Of a stretch of DNA of 64,000 bases, positions 27,557 to 37,324 are shown piece after piece. The translations under genes were made by a program, and so were the position numbers. This DNA is from Yersinia hibernica (GTDB taxonomy: Bacteria; Pseudomonadota; Gammaproteobacteria; Enterobacterales; Enterobacteriaceae): assembly GCF_004124235.1 (NCBI RefSeq), contig NZ_CP032487.1:2542001-2606000 (forward strand), in the 5' to 3' direction. The notes below the pieces were generated by a model that saw only the letters and a program-made list of their open reading frames with translations, was not told the DNA's origin and ran no database searches. Every line of letters starts with the position of its first letter. Positions within the stretch are counted from its first letter, which is position 1.

Positions 27557-27593
27557 TCTGCTCTACCCCTGTCCGCTAAACATATCGATAGTC

Positions 27594-27611
27594 GTTAGCG
27601 CGACCGCTAAC
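27594..27611. promoter_or_regulatory. Inverted repeat upstream of aqpZ
   Basis: GTTAGCG, CGAC, CGCTAAC form a perfect 7-bp inverted repeat in the aqpZ promoter region. A further CGCTAA lies at 27574-27579. It has the size and symmetry of an operator. Beyond it the 325-base gap to the dinG stop shows no gene. Confidence 0.4.
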
Positions 27612-27881
27612 CAACCATCAGCAATTTACACCGGAGGTACTGCTAAGCTTGGCATGTTAGTGCCTGCTCACCAGCGGCTAATATAAGCTTAGTCATTGGA
27701 TTAATACGTATCAGGAAAGATTTCAGCTCAAATGATGCTTGTGTGAAATTAACCATGACAGGAAAACGATGTTGCGGTGAGATTTAGGCCAGATTGGGGC
27801 GAAACCCACATCCAGCGGGCAGTATCACGCAAAGCTCTTATTCAAGCTGCGCTGATAACTGCCTCCGCTCGCCAAAGCACT

Positions 27882-30065
27882 TTATAAAGCGGCCCGCTTT
27901 CTCCGAACACGTTTTCCTGCCGCTTTAGCTGCCCCTTTCACCTGCGGTGCCGCCACACTCTTGCCTTCCGGCATAGCTGGCTGCTCAATGGGGAAGACCG
28001 GCAACGCCGCCAGCAATCGCGAACCATAGCCCTTGGTTAATAAACGCCGGTCATAAATAACAATTTCGCCGTGGCATTGGTTGCTTCGAATCAAACGCCC
28101 GACTTGCTGAATCAAATTGAATGAGGCACTTGGCAAGCTTTGCACTTCAAACGGGTAGCGATTCAATGACTTAAGCCACTCTCCTTCCGTCAAAATCACC
28201 GGGCTGTCGATAGGAGGAAATGCAATTTTGTGAATATGAACCTGAGTCAATAATTCGCCCTTCAAATCCAACCCTTCGGCAAAGGATTGCAAACCAATCA
28301 ATACACTGGCAACCCCCTTACTCACCCGCTTACGGTGCTCCTCTACCAACCGATAGCGGGGTTGATCCCCCTGAACGAGCAGCATTAAACGCAAATCAGT
28401 GACATGGCTCAGGAAAGTTTGCATCGCCCGGTGACTGCTAAATAAAATCAACATGCCCTTATGCCGCCCACTGGCTTGTTGTGCGCGGAAAAAGTGCGCC
28501 ATTTCGGCCAAATGTTCCGCTTCATGGGCCATGGTTGGCTCAAAGCGCATTTTGGGAATGATAAGCTTGCCTTGCTCAATATGATTAAATGGCGATGACA
28601 ACGTCTCAAACCTGTCGCCGGCCCGCTCACTGAGCCCACTGAGCTCCTGTAAACGGGAAAAACTATTTAATGAACGCAAAGTTGCCGAAGTAACAATCAC
28701 ATGGGGCACTTTGCGCCACAACATTTTGTCGAGCTGATCACTGACACGAATGCCCACACAGTGGAAATAAAGATGAGTTTGATTCTCGCGATAATCCCGG
28801 GTAACCCACTTGGAAATCGGCGCATTTGATGCTTTTTCCATGGCCGCTAAGCGCCAAAGCTTGCTCATGGCCTCGAGATAACCCAATGTCCGGCTCATTT
28901 GCAAAATGGCGCGATGCAACCGAACAATATCGTGCTGACCGGTTTGTTCACTCAAATCATTGAGAACAAACTCAGCTACACCACGCAAAGCATCCGTCAA
29001 TTTAAATAATTTGGCGCAATCCTCTGTTAAACTGCCCGGTAGTGCCCCCATTTCAAAGCGATATACTGCCGGGCTACCATCGGCAGGAAGAAGCTGGCTA
29101 ACTTGCTGTTCCACACTCAGCATCAATTCACGCAATTGTTCGCAATGATCTTTCAAGCGCTCCGGGTTAGCCAGGCCCGGCGGGCTTTTCGGTCGATATT
29201 GCACCATGCATTGGTCCACCAGCCGAACAATCATGTCCAACTGCATATTGGCAAAAACGGCGGTGATCTCGCCCTCAATCTCTAATGCATCCCGGGCGAC
29301 ATCTGGCAGATGGTGGCCTTCATCCAGCACCAGCAGCAGCTCTTTGGGGTTGGGCAACACCGAGTCAGTTTCCAATGCCGCCATCACTAATGCATGATTG
29401 GCGACCACCACATCTGCACTTTCAATTTCTTTGCGGGCCATAAAAAATGGGCATTCACGAAAATAATGACAATTGCGCCCAAGACAGTTGGCTTTATCAG
29501 TGCTTAATTTGGCCCACAGACTGTCACTGAGTGATAGCTGATGATGATCACGTAGCCCGTCCCAAACATGGCTGTTGAGCGATTTGGACAACGCCAGACA
29601 TGTTGCCTGTTCCTCACCATTGGCGGGTGCCAATTCGTCACCCAGAAAAAGCGATAAATCCCCTTGCCCGGACACATCAGTGCACATTGCCGCCAAATTA
29701 CGCGGGCAGACATACCGCCCACGCCCAAAGGCACCGGTGAACTTGAGATCAGGAATAATTTTCTTCAGCAGCGGCAAATCTTTACTGTAAATCTGATCCT
29801 GTAGTGCCACGTTTGCCGTGCTAACCACCAGAGGTTTACTCTCTGCCCGACTGACCGCAATGCCAGGGATCAGGTAAGACAGAGTTTTACCAACTCCGGT
29901 CGGCGCTTCAATCGCCAAATGACGGCCAGCATCACCGGCCAGCGTTTTGGCCACTTCGGCTATCATCTGGCGCTGCGGAGCACGCGAAATAAAGTCTGGG
30001 ATCTGCTGTGAAAGAGCCTTATACCACTGACTAATTTGTTCTTTTACTGCTGGGGACAACGCCAT
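27882..30065 (-). CDS. dinG: ATP-dependent DNA helicase DinG
   Basis: A 727-residue superfamily 2 XPD-like 5'-3' helicase that unwinds D-loops, R-loops and forked DNA. Walker A (EAPTGVGKT), the iron-sulfur cysteines (RYVCPRN, then CLGRNCHYFRECPFF), the DEGH box (VLDEGHHLPD) and the late motif VGRLIRS are all present. A basic tail (RVRRKRAAL) ends the protein. The start at 30065 gives MALSPAVKEQISQWYKAL, matching E. coli DinG; an upstream ATG at 30119 adds unconserved residues. In E. coli it is SOS-induced; the only LexA-like site seen here lies about 200 bases upstream. Confidence 0.95.
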   Translation of the reverse strand: MALSPAVKEQISQWYKALSQQIPDFISRAPQRQMIAEVAKTLAGDAGRHLAIEAPTGVGKTLSYLIPGIAVSRAESKPLVVSTANVALQDQIYSKDLPLLKKIIPDLKFTGAFGRGRYVCPRNLAAMCTDVSGQGDLSLFLGDELAPANGEEQATCLALSKSLNSHVWDGLRDHHQLSLSDSLWAKLSTDKANCLGRNCHYFRECPFFMARKEIESADVVVANHALVMAALETDSVLPNPKELLLVLDEGHHLPDVARDALEIEGEITAVFANMQLDMIVRLVDQCMVQYRPKSPPGLANPERLKDHCEQLRELMLSVEQQVSQLLPADGSPAVYRFEMGALPGSLTEDCAKLFKLTDALRGVAEFVLNDLSEQTGQHDIVRLHRAILQMSRTLGYLEAMSKLWRLAAMEKASNAPISKWVTRDYRENQTHLYFHCVGIRVSDQLDKMLWRKVPHVIVTSATLRSLNSFSRLQELSGLSERAGDRFETLSSPFNHIEQGKLIIPKMRFEPTMAHEAEHLAEMAHFFRAQQASGRHKGMLILFSSHRAMQTFLSHVTDLRLMLLVQGDQPRYRLVEEHRKRVSKGVASVLIGLQSFAEGLDLKGELLTQVHIHKIAFPPIDSPVILTEGEWLKSLNRYPFEVQSLPSASFNLIQQVGRLIRSNQCHGEIVIYDRRLLTKGYGSRLLAALPVFPIEQPAMPEGKSVAAPQVKGAAKAAGKRVRRKRAAL

Positions 30066-30204
30066 GCATATCTTATCTAAACTGAATGTTGCCCTATTGT
30101 CCCACACCAAAGCGCTCACGTCAGCCCGAAAGCAGTGCTGCCAATAGCCGAAGTGCCAGTTTGTCGCAAATGAAAGTGAACAATATTTACCTAAAGTCGC
30201 AGTT

Positions 30205-30224
30205 ATTTATGTTTTGTCATAAAT
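30205..30224. promoter_or_regulatory. Inverted repeat in the dinG-porin intergenic region
   Basis: ATTTATG, TTTTGT, CATAAAT is a perfect 7-bp inverted repeat about 115 bases before the porin start and 140 before dinG. It may be a regulator site for either divergent gene. No match to a specific regulator is claimed. Confidence 0.35.
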
Positions 30225-30267
30225 ATATCACACAGATGCGGTAAAAAATCTGCGCTGGATGAATTCA

Positions 30268-30287
30268 GACTGATATTGAATACAGCA
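30268..30287. promoter_or_regulatory. Possible LexA (SOS) box
   Basis: GACTGATATTGAATACAGCA contains the essential CTG-N10-CAG of LexA boxes with an AT-rich spacer. The outer bases depart from the TACTG...CAGTA ideal. It lies about 50 bases before the porin start and 205 bases before dinG, so its target is uncertain. Confidence 0.4.
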
Positions 30288-30338
30288 AAAAATTTCACCA
30301 CTCGCGTCTTTTTAAATAAGAGAAACAGGGCAAAAAAT

Positions 30339-31454
30339 ATGAAACGTAATATTCTGGCAATCATGGTACCGGCTATATTAATTGCCACTACGTCACACGC
30401 AGCAGAAATCTATAATAAAGATGGTAATAAACTCGATTTATACGGAAAAGTAAAAGCACTGCATTACTTCTCCGATAATAACAAAAGTGATGGCGATAAA
30501 TCTTACGTCCGCTTTGGTTTTAAAGGTGCAACTCAAATCACTGACCAATTGACCGGTTACGGCCAATGGGAATATAACATTGCAGCTAACTATGCTGAAA
30601 GCCAAGAAACAAAAGACAATAAAACACGTTTAGCATTTGCGGGTTTACGTTACGGGAAATTAGGCTCAATCGATTATGGCCGTAACTACGGCGTATTATA
30701 TGACATCGCCGCCTGGACCGATATGTTGCCGGAATTCGGTAATGACAGCTACACCAGAACCGATAACTTTATGACTGGCCGGACAACCGGTGTTGCGACT
30801 TACCGCAATACAGATTTCTTCGGTTTGGTCGATGGCCTGAAATTCTCTTTGCAATACCAAGGTAAAAATGGCAGTGAAGCCGATAGCAATAATGGCCGTG
30901 CCGATGCGGCCAAACAGAATGGCGACGGCTTCGGCTTGTCTTCCAGCTATGCCATTGGCGCGGGTGTCAGTGTAGGTGCAGCTTATGCTTCATCTAACCG
31001 CACGACAGCACAGAAAGAGGGGCGATTTGGTAAAGGCGATAAAGCGGATGCCTGGACAACCGGTCTGAAATATGATGACAACGGCGTTTACTTAGCTGCG
31101 ACTTATGCTGAAACCCGTAATATGACCCCTATTTCTGGCACTGCGGTTATTAATAATGTCTCCACCAGCGTAAGTGGCTTTGCTAATAAAACTCAAAACG
31201 TTGAGTTAGTCGCGCAATATCAATTTGATTTTGGTTTAAAACCGTCCTTGGCTTACATTCAATCTAAAGGGAAAGATATTGAAGGTATTGGTGATGCGGA
31301 TCTGGTTAAATATATTGATATCGGCACTTACTACTACTTCAATAAAAATATGTCCACCTATGTTGATTATAAAATAAACCGTCTAAATGATGATAATAAA
31401 CTGAAATTAAATACAGACAACGTGTTGGCTGTCGGTCTAGTTTATCAGTTCTAA
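30339..31454 (+). CDS. General porin (OmpC/OmpF/PhoE family)
   Basis: A 371-residue trimeric outer-membrane porin. The signal peptide ends SHA before [20 protein letters not shown], the canonical mature start. [23 protein letters not shown] and [10 protein letters not shown] form the constriction-loop 3 region, and the C-terminus ends LAVGLVYQF with terminal Phe. It passes small hydrophilic solutes. The start at 30339 is chosen for its signal peptide; the upstream in-frame ATG at 30276 adds a non-porin stretch. It is similar to OmpC/OmpF-type porins but I cannot say which paralogue. A terminator follows, then a converging alginate-lyase-family gene. Confidence 0.93.
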   Translation: MKRNILAIMVPAILIATTSHAAEIYNKDGNKLDLYGKVKALHYFSDNNKSDGDKSYVRFGFKGATQITDQLTGYGQWEYNIAANYAESQETKDNKTRLAFAGLRYGKLGSIDYGRNYGVLYDIAAWTDMLPEFGNDSYTRTDNFMTGRTTGVATYRNTDFFGLVDGLKFSLQYQGKNGSEADSNNGRADAAKQNGDGFGLSSSYAIGAGVSVGAAYASSNRTTAQKEGRFGKGDKADAWTTGLKYDDNGVYLAATYAETRNMTPISGTAVINNVSTSVSGFANKTQNVELVAQYQFDFGLKPSLAYIQSKGKDIEGIGDADLVKYIDIGTYYYFNKNMSTYVDYKINRLNDDNKLKLNTDNVLAVGLVYQF

Positions 31455-31609
31455 TGGTTATTTATACTTGCTATACGTCAAGCTGCATATGTGTTAATCG
31501 CCTTTATACAATTTGAATTATTGAGTGTATTTTAGCATTACCCTCATTGCTTTATTTTGTATGTTTCATCATATTTTATGAATTAACTTTATTTTCAGTC
31601 ATCATTTTT

Positions 31610-31634
31610 GCCGGGAGACTCTTCCCGGCTTTTT
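31610..31634 (+). terminator. Porin gene terminator
   Basis: GCCGGGA (31610-31616) pairs perfectly with TCCCGGC (31623-31629) around a 6-base loop and is followed by TTTTTA. It lies about 155 bases after the porin stop, so the mRNA has a long 3' end. Confidence 0.88.
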
Positions 31635-31635
31635 A

Positions 31636-32937
31636 TTATTTGTTAATAGGAATGGAGAATAACCCGATATCGCGCAATGCTTCAGCGACAGCACCTCTGC
31701 GTTTTTTCTCAACCTTAGCCCCCGCATCGGAAAAGTTGGCTTGCTGAATCCATTGTTGATAACGATTTTCACCCAGCGCCTTATCAGCCTGAGCCATGAG
31801 AGGCACCAGCCGTATACCAAATTTATCAAGACTAGGAGAGGGCCATTGGTTGTTTTCACTAGAGAAAGGGGCCATAAAATCAAGGGCTTTAATCAAACCA
31901 CTGCCATCTGGCGTTTGATAATGCCACAGGTCAATTTTAACCTTATCAGCCAATTGGGCCATCAATATGGCGGCCTGCAAACTGAAATAACTGTAATGAA
32001 AAGAGCGCGTTCTCGCCAATTCCAGTGGTTGGGAACCATCCGCTGCTAATTGAGTATCCAATTTAGTTTTAAGTAATTCCGCCATCTCCACCACCACTTG
32101 TGGCTGCTGTAGATACCAAGCAATTCCAGCTACTTGTACCGTATACCAATTACCGTGGTTATTCTTTGCTGCGGCTTCTTTTTGACCTGCCGGACTGTGC
32201 CGTAACCATTGTAGATATGCCGTCATCCACTGCCGAATCTGCTTTTCATCTTGTGCCGTCCAGCGCTCATTTTGGCGTAGCATAATCAGTGAATCGACAA
32301 TTCGGGTGGCAAAATAGCGCCCGTCCAAGACCCCAGTTCCGCGCCCGGCGGCAATTCCCGGCACACCCTGAGCAAAATTGAGATTAGGGTTCATACGAGT
32401 ATCGGGGTCAATAAACCAGGTTTTAATCAAGCTGATGGCTTTATCAGCATATTTCTGTTCACCGGAAAAATACCAAGCTAACGTCAGAGTCTGTACCTGA
32501 TCGGTAAAATCAGCCAAACGCACACCATCACTCTCTTCGTTTTTACTGGCGGGATTAATCTGCCCGTCTTGACGTATCCAAGGCAAACCATCACTTTTTT
32601 GACTATCTGGCCACCAATATGCACTCAGACTCAGATAATCATGCTTAGAGCCACTGGGCGGTATACTACTTTTATCCATGACACTGGGGTTTGGCCGCTT
32701 GAGTGCTTTATCCGCTTGCTGCAAGAGCTGACGATAAGCCTGCTGGGTTTCCAGCGGAATTGGCCCCGCGCCCCTGAGTTTTTCTTGCGCGATAACACGT
32801 TGATTATGCTGTAATACCTCGGCCGATAAAAAGGCATACTCACTTAATACTGCCGCTGAGGCGGGCATGATAAGCAAGGCTAACAATGCAGCCAGGCCGG
32901 AGTAAAAACGTGCCAGATGAATAATACGCGCCGCCAT
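31636..32937 (-). CDS. Exported alginate lyase family protein
   Basis: A 433-residue protein with an N-terminal signal or anchor segment (about 10-28, ending PASA) and an all-helical alginate-lyase superfamily domain (PF05426, PL5-like). KHDYLSLSAYWWPD, DGVRLADFTDQVQTLTLAWYFSG and the KNNHGNWYTVQVAGIAWY stretch (catalytic Asn-His region of PL5-like enzymes) are characteristic. The active site should lie in the periplasm. The real substrate may be another uronate polymer, since no alginate genes are nearby. It converges with a porin gene, and a bulged hairpin sits just upstream of its start. Confidence 0.85.
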   Translation of the reverse strand: MAARIIHLARFYSGLAALLALLIMPASAAVLSEYAFLSAEVLQHNQRVIAQEKLRGAGPIPLETQQAYRQLLQQADKALKRPNPSVMDKSSIPPSGSKHDYLSLSAYWWPDSQKSDGLPWIRQDGQINPASKNEESDGVRLADFTDQVQTLTLAWYFSGEQKYADKAISLIKTWFIDPDTRMNPNLNFAQGVPGIAAGRGTGVLDGRYFATRIVDSLIMLRQNERWTAQDEKQIRQWMTAYLQWLRHSPAGQKEAAAKNNHGNWYTVQVAGIAWYLQQPQVVVEMAELLKTKLDTQLAADGSQPLELARTRSFHYSYFSLQAAILMAQLADKVKIDLWHYQTPDGSGLIKALDFMAPFSSENNQWPSPSLDKFGIRLVPLMAQADKALGENRYQQWIQQANFSDAGAKVEKKRRGAVAEALRDIGLFSIPINK

Positions 32938-32962
32938 AACTCACTTACCTCATCGGATAACC

Positions 32963-32991
32963 ATCAGATAAGCTGCATGAAGCTATCTGGT
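32963..32991. repeat. Hairpin upstream of the alginate-lyase-family gene
   Basis: CAGATAAGCT and AGCTATCTG pair with one bulged base around GCATGA, about 30 bases upstream of the start on the template side. It could be a leader hairpin or operator. The remaining gap to yedA is AT-rich with nothing recognisable. Confidence 0.4.
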
Positions 32992-33217
32992 TTTATGCAT
33001 CATGCCTGAAGTTATTTTTGCTTTCTTGCAAAGAGCAAATTTTGCTACTGCCTATTAAACAAACTATTGTTATCGACCAGAATAACTCACTGTTTTAGCG
33101 AAAATTTTAGAGGAAAAATTAAAACGTAAAAAAATAATAAAAACCTTTGCTAACGATCACTATTCTCATGTTTACTGATACACCTCTGTTGGGCCATTCC
33201 TTTTCTATTGAATCATT

Positions 33218-34108
33218 ATGCTGAAGCAAAATAGCCGTAATCTGTGGTTGCTGGTCGGTTCACTATTTACTTTGTACTTCGTCTGGGGTTCCACTTATCT
33301 GGTCATTCGTATCGGGGTCGAAAGCTGGCCACCTTTAATGATGGCGGGATTGCGCTACCTGATTGCCGGGGTATTACTGTTCAGTTTCTTGGCTATTCGT
33401 GGCCATGCCTTGCCCACGTTGCGTCAATGGCTGGGGGCCAGTGCCATTGGCATCTTATTATTGGCTATCGGTAATGGGTTAGTCACTATTGCAGAACATC
33501 AGCATGTTCCCTCAGGAATTGCGGCCGTTATGGTCGCAACCGTACCATTATTCACTTTATGTTTCAGTATGTTGTGGGGTATGCGCAACACAAAGCTAGA
33601 ATGGTCAGGTATTGCACTTGGCTTAGTCGGAATCATATTACTCAACACCGGCAGTAACTTATTAGGCAACCCGCTGGGCGCAATGTTGATATTACTGGCC
33701 TCTGCCAGTTGGGCATTTGGCTCGGTCTGGAGTTCACGGCTGGCATTACCTAGTGGCGCGATGTCTGGTGCCGCACAAATGTTAGTGGCAGGTGTCGTGT
33801 TGTTGCTTGCCAGTACGTTAAGCGGTGAAGAACTCAAGCAAACGCCCTCACTAGGGGGGATCTTTTCACTACTTTACTTGATTGTTTTTGGTTCAATGCT
33901 GGCTATCAGCGCTTATATGTTCCTGCTGAAAAATGTCCGCCCAGCAGTCGCTACCAGTTATGCCTATGTCAACCCGGTAGTTGCGGTATTGTTAGGAATT
34001 GGTTTTGCCGGTGAGAGCCTATCCACCACAGAATGGTGCGCATTAGCCGTGATTGTTTCGGCAGTAATATTAGTGACTCTGGGAAAATTCCTGTTTAAGC
34101 CCCGTTAA
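33218..34108 (+). CDS. yedA: EamA-family inner-membrane transporter YedA
   Basis: A 296-residue drug/metabolite transporter with ten predicted helices and two EamA repeats. YFVWGSTYLVIRIGVESWPPLMMAGLRY, AEHQHVPSGIAAVMVATVPLFTLCFS and ATSYAYVNPVVAVLLG match E. coli YedA over the whole length. The exported substrate is not established. It starts about 280 bases from the divergent alginate-lyase-family gene and is followed by a small membrane-protein frame on the same strand. Confidence 0.92.
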   Translation: MLKQNSRNLWLLVGSLFTLYFVWGSTYLVIRIGVESWPPLMMAGLRYLIAGVLLFSFLAIRGHALPTLRQWLGASAIGILLLAIGNGLVTIAEHQHVPSGIAAVMVATVPLFTLCFSMLWGMRNTKLEWSGIALGLVGIILLNTGSNLLGNPLGAMLILLASASWAFGSVWSSRLALPSGAMSGAAQMLVAGVVLLLASTLSGEELKQTPSLGGIFSLLYLIVFGSMLAISAYMFLLKNVRPAVATSYAYVNPVVAVLLGIGFAGESLSTTEWCALAVIVSAVILVTLGKFLFKPR

Positions 34109-34220
34109 TATGCTAGCGGTTTGAAACATGGCGAACCTGCATAGTAAGAATGCAACATGGTTGTTTCATTTAGCCAACAGGCTATAATTCATGCTGTTTA
34201 GATAAAAAGTGAAAATAATT

Positions 34221-34409
34221 ATGCTGAGAAAAGCACTCATTATCCTGATTGCGGTAATGGCTTTGAGTTCATTAGGTGGCGTTTTCCTGGCAGGGCTGAA
34301 CATTTATACTCGTTCAACAACGCCGCATGAAACTGAAACGACGGAATCCAGCCCATTGTCTGATATTGGCCCTGCGGGCTTGTCTAACAATGGTCAGGAA
34401 TCACCGTAA
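34221..34409 (+). CDS. Small membrane protein, uncharacterised
   Basis: A 62-residue predicted protein beginning MLRKALIILIAVMALSSLGGVF. One hydrophobic helix occupies about 4-26, followed by a polar tail rich in Thr, Glu and Ser. A GTG at 34209 gives four more residues. The ribosome site is weak (AAGTGA). It could be a real single-pass membrane protein or the tail of the yedA transcript. I recognise no family. Confidence 0.5.
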   Translation: MLRKALIILIAVMALSSLGGVFLAGLNIYTRSTTPHETETTESSPLSDIGPAGLSNNGQESP

Positions 34410-34520
34410 ACGCCCATCCAATCGCGGCATCGCTGCTGCAAAAACTGACAAGCCCCTAACCCTTTCAGGCACCGGTGAGCGGTGGGGCTACAATAGGTTT
34501 AAGGGTGAAAACTTTCCCTG

Positions 34521-34718
34521 CTAATCAGATAACACCTGAATTAAGCGCCTTGCTCGAATAGCCGCTATCACATCAATAGCTGCTTTATCGACGATCCCTA
34601 ACCCCGCCAGTGTCCTGCGCACTGCTATAACATAGCTCAATGACTCAGCAATTGCGCTGGAGATTGCGGCATATGAGGGCGCATATTTTGCAAAAGTTGG
34701 TGCTTCACTACACTTGCT
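34521..34718 (-). pseudogene. Open reading frame remnant after the PhnD-like gene
   Basis: The minus strand stays open for 66 codons directly after the TAA of the PhnD-like gene and in the same frame, ending at the TAG at 34521-34523. It has protein-like composition (for example APTFAKYAPSYAAISSAIAE and VRRTLAGLGIVDKAAIDVIA) but no credible start codon. It may be the eroded end of another gene or a former extension of its neighbour. No family recognised. The 310-base gap here is otherwise empty. Confidence 0.35.
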
Positions 34719-35522
34719 TTAAAGCGTTATGACTCCTGACGAGAAAGCCATCTCTTGCATCTGCTTAATAATGCCATAGTCCGACCATGGCAATATGCTA
34801 AATCCGGTAATCAATAGTTTATCCTTAGCAGAAGTTGCTTCTGAAGAATTTATTGTGGCCTCAATGGCCTGGCGTATTCGGATAAGTTGCTCTGCAGATG
34901 TCGCCAAAGAAGTGATCAGTGGCAATCCCGGTGTTGCATCGGTTTGCGCTATGATTTTTAATCCGGCAACTGCTGACGGATTAGCACGCTGTAATAATGC
35001 AAAACTAACGCAATCTATTGCAGCAATATCAGCTTGACGCTGTTGAATCATTGCGATTGAACGATAATGCCCACCGGAGGCGACTGCATGGGAAAAGAAG
35101 CGCCCATTAACGGCCAATGGAACAATTAGCGCTCGTAGCGCATTGTACCCTGATTGAGAGTCTGTACTGTTATAAGCAACGACCCGATGACGAAAATCTG
35201 ACAGTTGTTCGCCTTCCTCATCGTCACGAACCACCACTAAACTGCGGTAATACGCACCAGAACAATAAGGTGATTGATAGCTGAATGTACCGACCAATTG
35301 CACCTGTTGATGCAATTGTGTTACCAAGGGAAAACCGCAGGTTTGGCTCAAAAGCAGCGCAGAATCACGCCAATGTGGCAGTAAATCTGACGGCCAAAAT
35401 AACTGCTCATTTATTCCAGTAATGCCATAGAGGTGCAAGTGTCGCGACAATATTTGCCAAAAGGGCTGTACATCTTGTTGTGGCCTAACCCCATACATCG
35501 GCAGTGATATCAGCATAGGCAC
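34719..35522 (-). CDS. PhnD-like periplasmic-binding-protein-fold protein without signal peptide
   Basis: A 267-residue protein of the phosphate/phosphonate-binding PhnD-like family (PF12974). The segments SPYCSGAYYRSLVVVRDDE, RVVAYNSTDSQSGYNALRALI and GGHYRSIAMIQQRQADIAAIDCVSFALLQR follow the family's S/T-G-Y and ASGGH pattern. The N-terminus (MPMLISLPMYGVRPQQDVQPFW) is not a signal peptide, so the protein is probably cytoplasmic. It is alone, next to but separate from the yehW end of the osmoprotectant operon. Sensor or orphan binding function is possible; the ligand is unknown. Confidence 0.8.
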   Translation of the reverse strand: MPMLISLPMYGVRPQQDVQPFWQILSRHLHLYGITGINEQLFWPSDLLPHWRDSALLLSQTCGFPLVTQLHQQVQLVGTFSYQSPYCSGAYYRSLVVVRDDEEGEQLSDFRHRVVAYNSTDSQSGYNALRALIVPLAVNGRFFSHAVASGGHYRSIAMIQQRQADIAAIDCVSFALLQRANPSAVAGLKIIAQTDATPGLPLITSLATSAEQLIRIRQAIEATINSSEATSAKDKLLITGFSILPWSDYGIIKQMQEMAFSSGVITL

Positions 35523-35582
35523 CTACTTAACAACAGCCTTAAAAACGCAGCCGTCAGTTGTGTTTTACAACAAGAGTAACTG

Positions 35583-36383
35583 TCATCCCCGCCAACGAGA
35601 TAACCGCCGGTTCCAACGAGTAAAAATCATATCCGTAATAATCGCCAATAATGCGACCACCACCGCCCCCTGAATAACATAAGCCGTATTAAAACCGCTC
35701 AGCCCAATAATAATCGGCGAACCTAGGGTTTTTGTCCCGACCGTTGAAGCAATAGCAGCAGTACCAATATTGATAATAACTGATGTCCTAATGCCTGCGA
35801 CAATAACCGGTGCCGCCAAAGGTATTTCGACACGCCATAAAATTTGTCTAGCACTCATGCCAACCCCCTCAGCCACCTCACGGATATCTCTGGAAACAGA
35901 CTCAATACCCGTGATAGTCCCTTGTAAAATAGGCAATAAGCCATAGAGCACCAAAGCAATAATTGCCGGTTTTTCGCTAAACCCCATCACCGGCACTGCA
36001 ATAGCAAGTACCGCAACTGGTGGAAACGTCTGCCCCATTGCGACGATAGTTTCTACCACTGAACGAAACTCTCTTCCTGCCGGACGAGTCACGGCAATAC
36101 CGGTGCTAACCCCAATAAAAATGGCGATAATACTGGAAATCAGTACCAATAAAACATGGGCAACAACCAGTGACCAAAATGTCTCCTGCAGATAAATAGG
36201 TCTGTCAAGATCAGGAAATATCGACGCGAAAAAACCACCTAGCGACGTCATACCAAAAACCAAACCCAACAATACGAGTAATGCCCAGCCAAGAGGGTCT
36301 GTTAAGCGGTTAACTATCCTTGATTTGGGCCTCCCAAGCAGATGCTTTTTCACTTTATCGGGTTTGATAGCCGCTGGTTTCAT
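35583..36383 (-). CDS. yehW: Osmoprotectant ABC transporter permease YehW
   Basis: A 266-residue inner-membrane permease with about six helices. [25 protein letters not shown] and the EAA-type loop [32 protein letters not shown] are typical of OpuC/YehW-type permeases. It pairs with YehY, YehX and OsmF (YehZ) to form the OsmU-type importer for glycine betaine-like solutes. It is about 20 residues longer than E. coli YehW (243) at the N-terminus. Its ATG overlaps the yehX stop by four bases. Confidence 0.92.
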   Translation of the reverse strand: MKPAAIKPDKVKKHLLGRPKSRIVNRLTDPLGWALLVLLGLVFGMTSLGGFFASIFPDLDRPIYLQETFWSLVVAHVLLVLISSIIAIFIGVSTGIAVTRPAGREFRSVVETIVAMGQTFPPVAVLAIAVPVMGFSEKPAIIALVLYGLLPILQGTITGIESVSRDIREVAEGVGMSARQILWRVEIPLAAPVIVAGIRTSVIINIGTAAIASTVGTKTLGSPIIIGLSGFNTAYVIQGAVVVALLAIITDMIFTRWNRRLSRWRG

Positions 36384-37324
36384 ACGCCCCCCTGATCCGC
36401 ATCCGCTACCAAATCAGCAAAATAAAGCACACCCAGTGGATGCCCCTGTTGGTCAGTAACCAGTAACTTATCCGTTTGCCGGGATACAAACAGAGAAAGG
36501 GCCTCACGTAAACTCGTCGTACCGAGTATTGGTTGCCCTGTCGTCATTTCACCGCGCCTAACACGTTGTTCAGCGCGCCCAAGTGACAACAATTTAATAC
36601 CAAGATCACTGCGGCCAAAGAAATCACGGACAAAGTCATTAGCAGGCTGAATTAACATTTCAAGAGGCGTTCCTTGCTGGATAATTCTCCCAGCATCCAT
36701 CAATACGATACGGTCAGCTAAACTCAACGCTTCATCAATATCATGGGTCACCAATACAATAGTTCGGCCAGATAATTGGTGAATACGAGCAATTTCAAAC
36801 TGCAAAGCCGAACGTGTTACTGGGTCTAATGCTCCAAATGGCTCATCCATCAGCAATACTTCTGGGTCTGCGGCTAAGGCTCGAGCAACGCCTACCCGTT
36901 GTTGCTGCCCACCAGACAGTTGATGAGGGTAACGATGAAGAAATTGTCCTGGATCCAGATGTAACAGCTCAAGCAGTTCAATAACTCGTTGCCGAATATG
37001 TTCTTGGGGCCATTTCAGTAATTGTGGGACAGTGCCAATATTGCGCTCCACAGTCCAGTGGGGAAATAGCCCTATTGATTGGATGGCATAGCCCATTCGT
37101 CGCCGTATATCTTCAGGTTTATAATGGCGTATTTCTTCCCCAGCAAAATGGATTTCACCCTCATCATGTTCAATAAGCCGATTAATCATTTTTAGTGTGG
37201 TCGACTTACCGGAACCAGAAGTCCCTATTAATACAGTAAATTCTCCTTTAGCAATCTGTAACGTTAGGTTATCTACTGCCAGTTTACCGGCAAAATATTT
37301 ACTTACCTGATGGAAATGAATCAT
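36380..37324 (-). CDS. yehX: Osmoprotectant ABC transporter ATP-binding protein YehX
   Basis: A 314-residue ABC ATPase. Walker [10 protein letters not shown] (about 33-41), [15 protein letters not shown], Walker [13 protein letters not shown] and a switch His are visible. The C-terminal part (about 240-314) has CBS-like strands ([23 protein letters not shown]), the usual osmosensing-type extension of glycine betaine transporters. It overlaps the yehY stop and the yehW start by four bases each, so translation is coupled throughout the operon. Confidence 0.94.
   Translation of the reverse strand: MIHFHQVSKYFAGKLAVDNLTLQIAKGEFTVLIGTSGSGKSTTLKMINRLIEHDEGEIHFAGEEIRHYKPEDIRRRMGYAIQSIGLFPHWTVERNIGTVPQLLKWPQEHIRQRVIELLELLHLDPGQFLHRYPHQLSGGQQQRVGVARALAADPEVLLMDEPFGALDPVTRSALQFEIARIHQLSGRTIVLVTHDIDEALSLADRIVLMDAGRIIQQGTPLEMLIQPANDFVRDFFGRSDLGIKLLSLGRAEQRVRRGEMTTGQPILGTTSLREALSLFVSRQTDKLLVTDQQGHPLGVLYFADLVADADQGGV

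Noticed and set aside
31474..31500. CTATACGTCAAGCTGCATATG after the porin gene, like an ERIC end
   Set aside because: Only about 15 bases match and no partner inverted end is nearby, so the resemblance may be chance.
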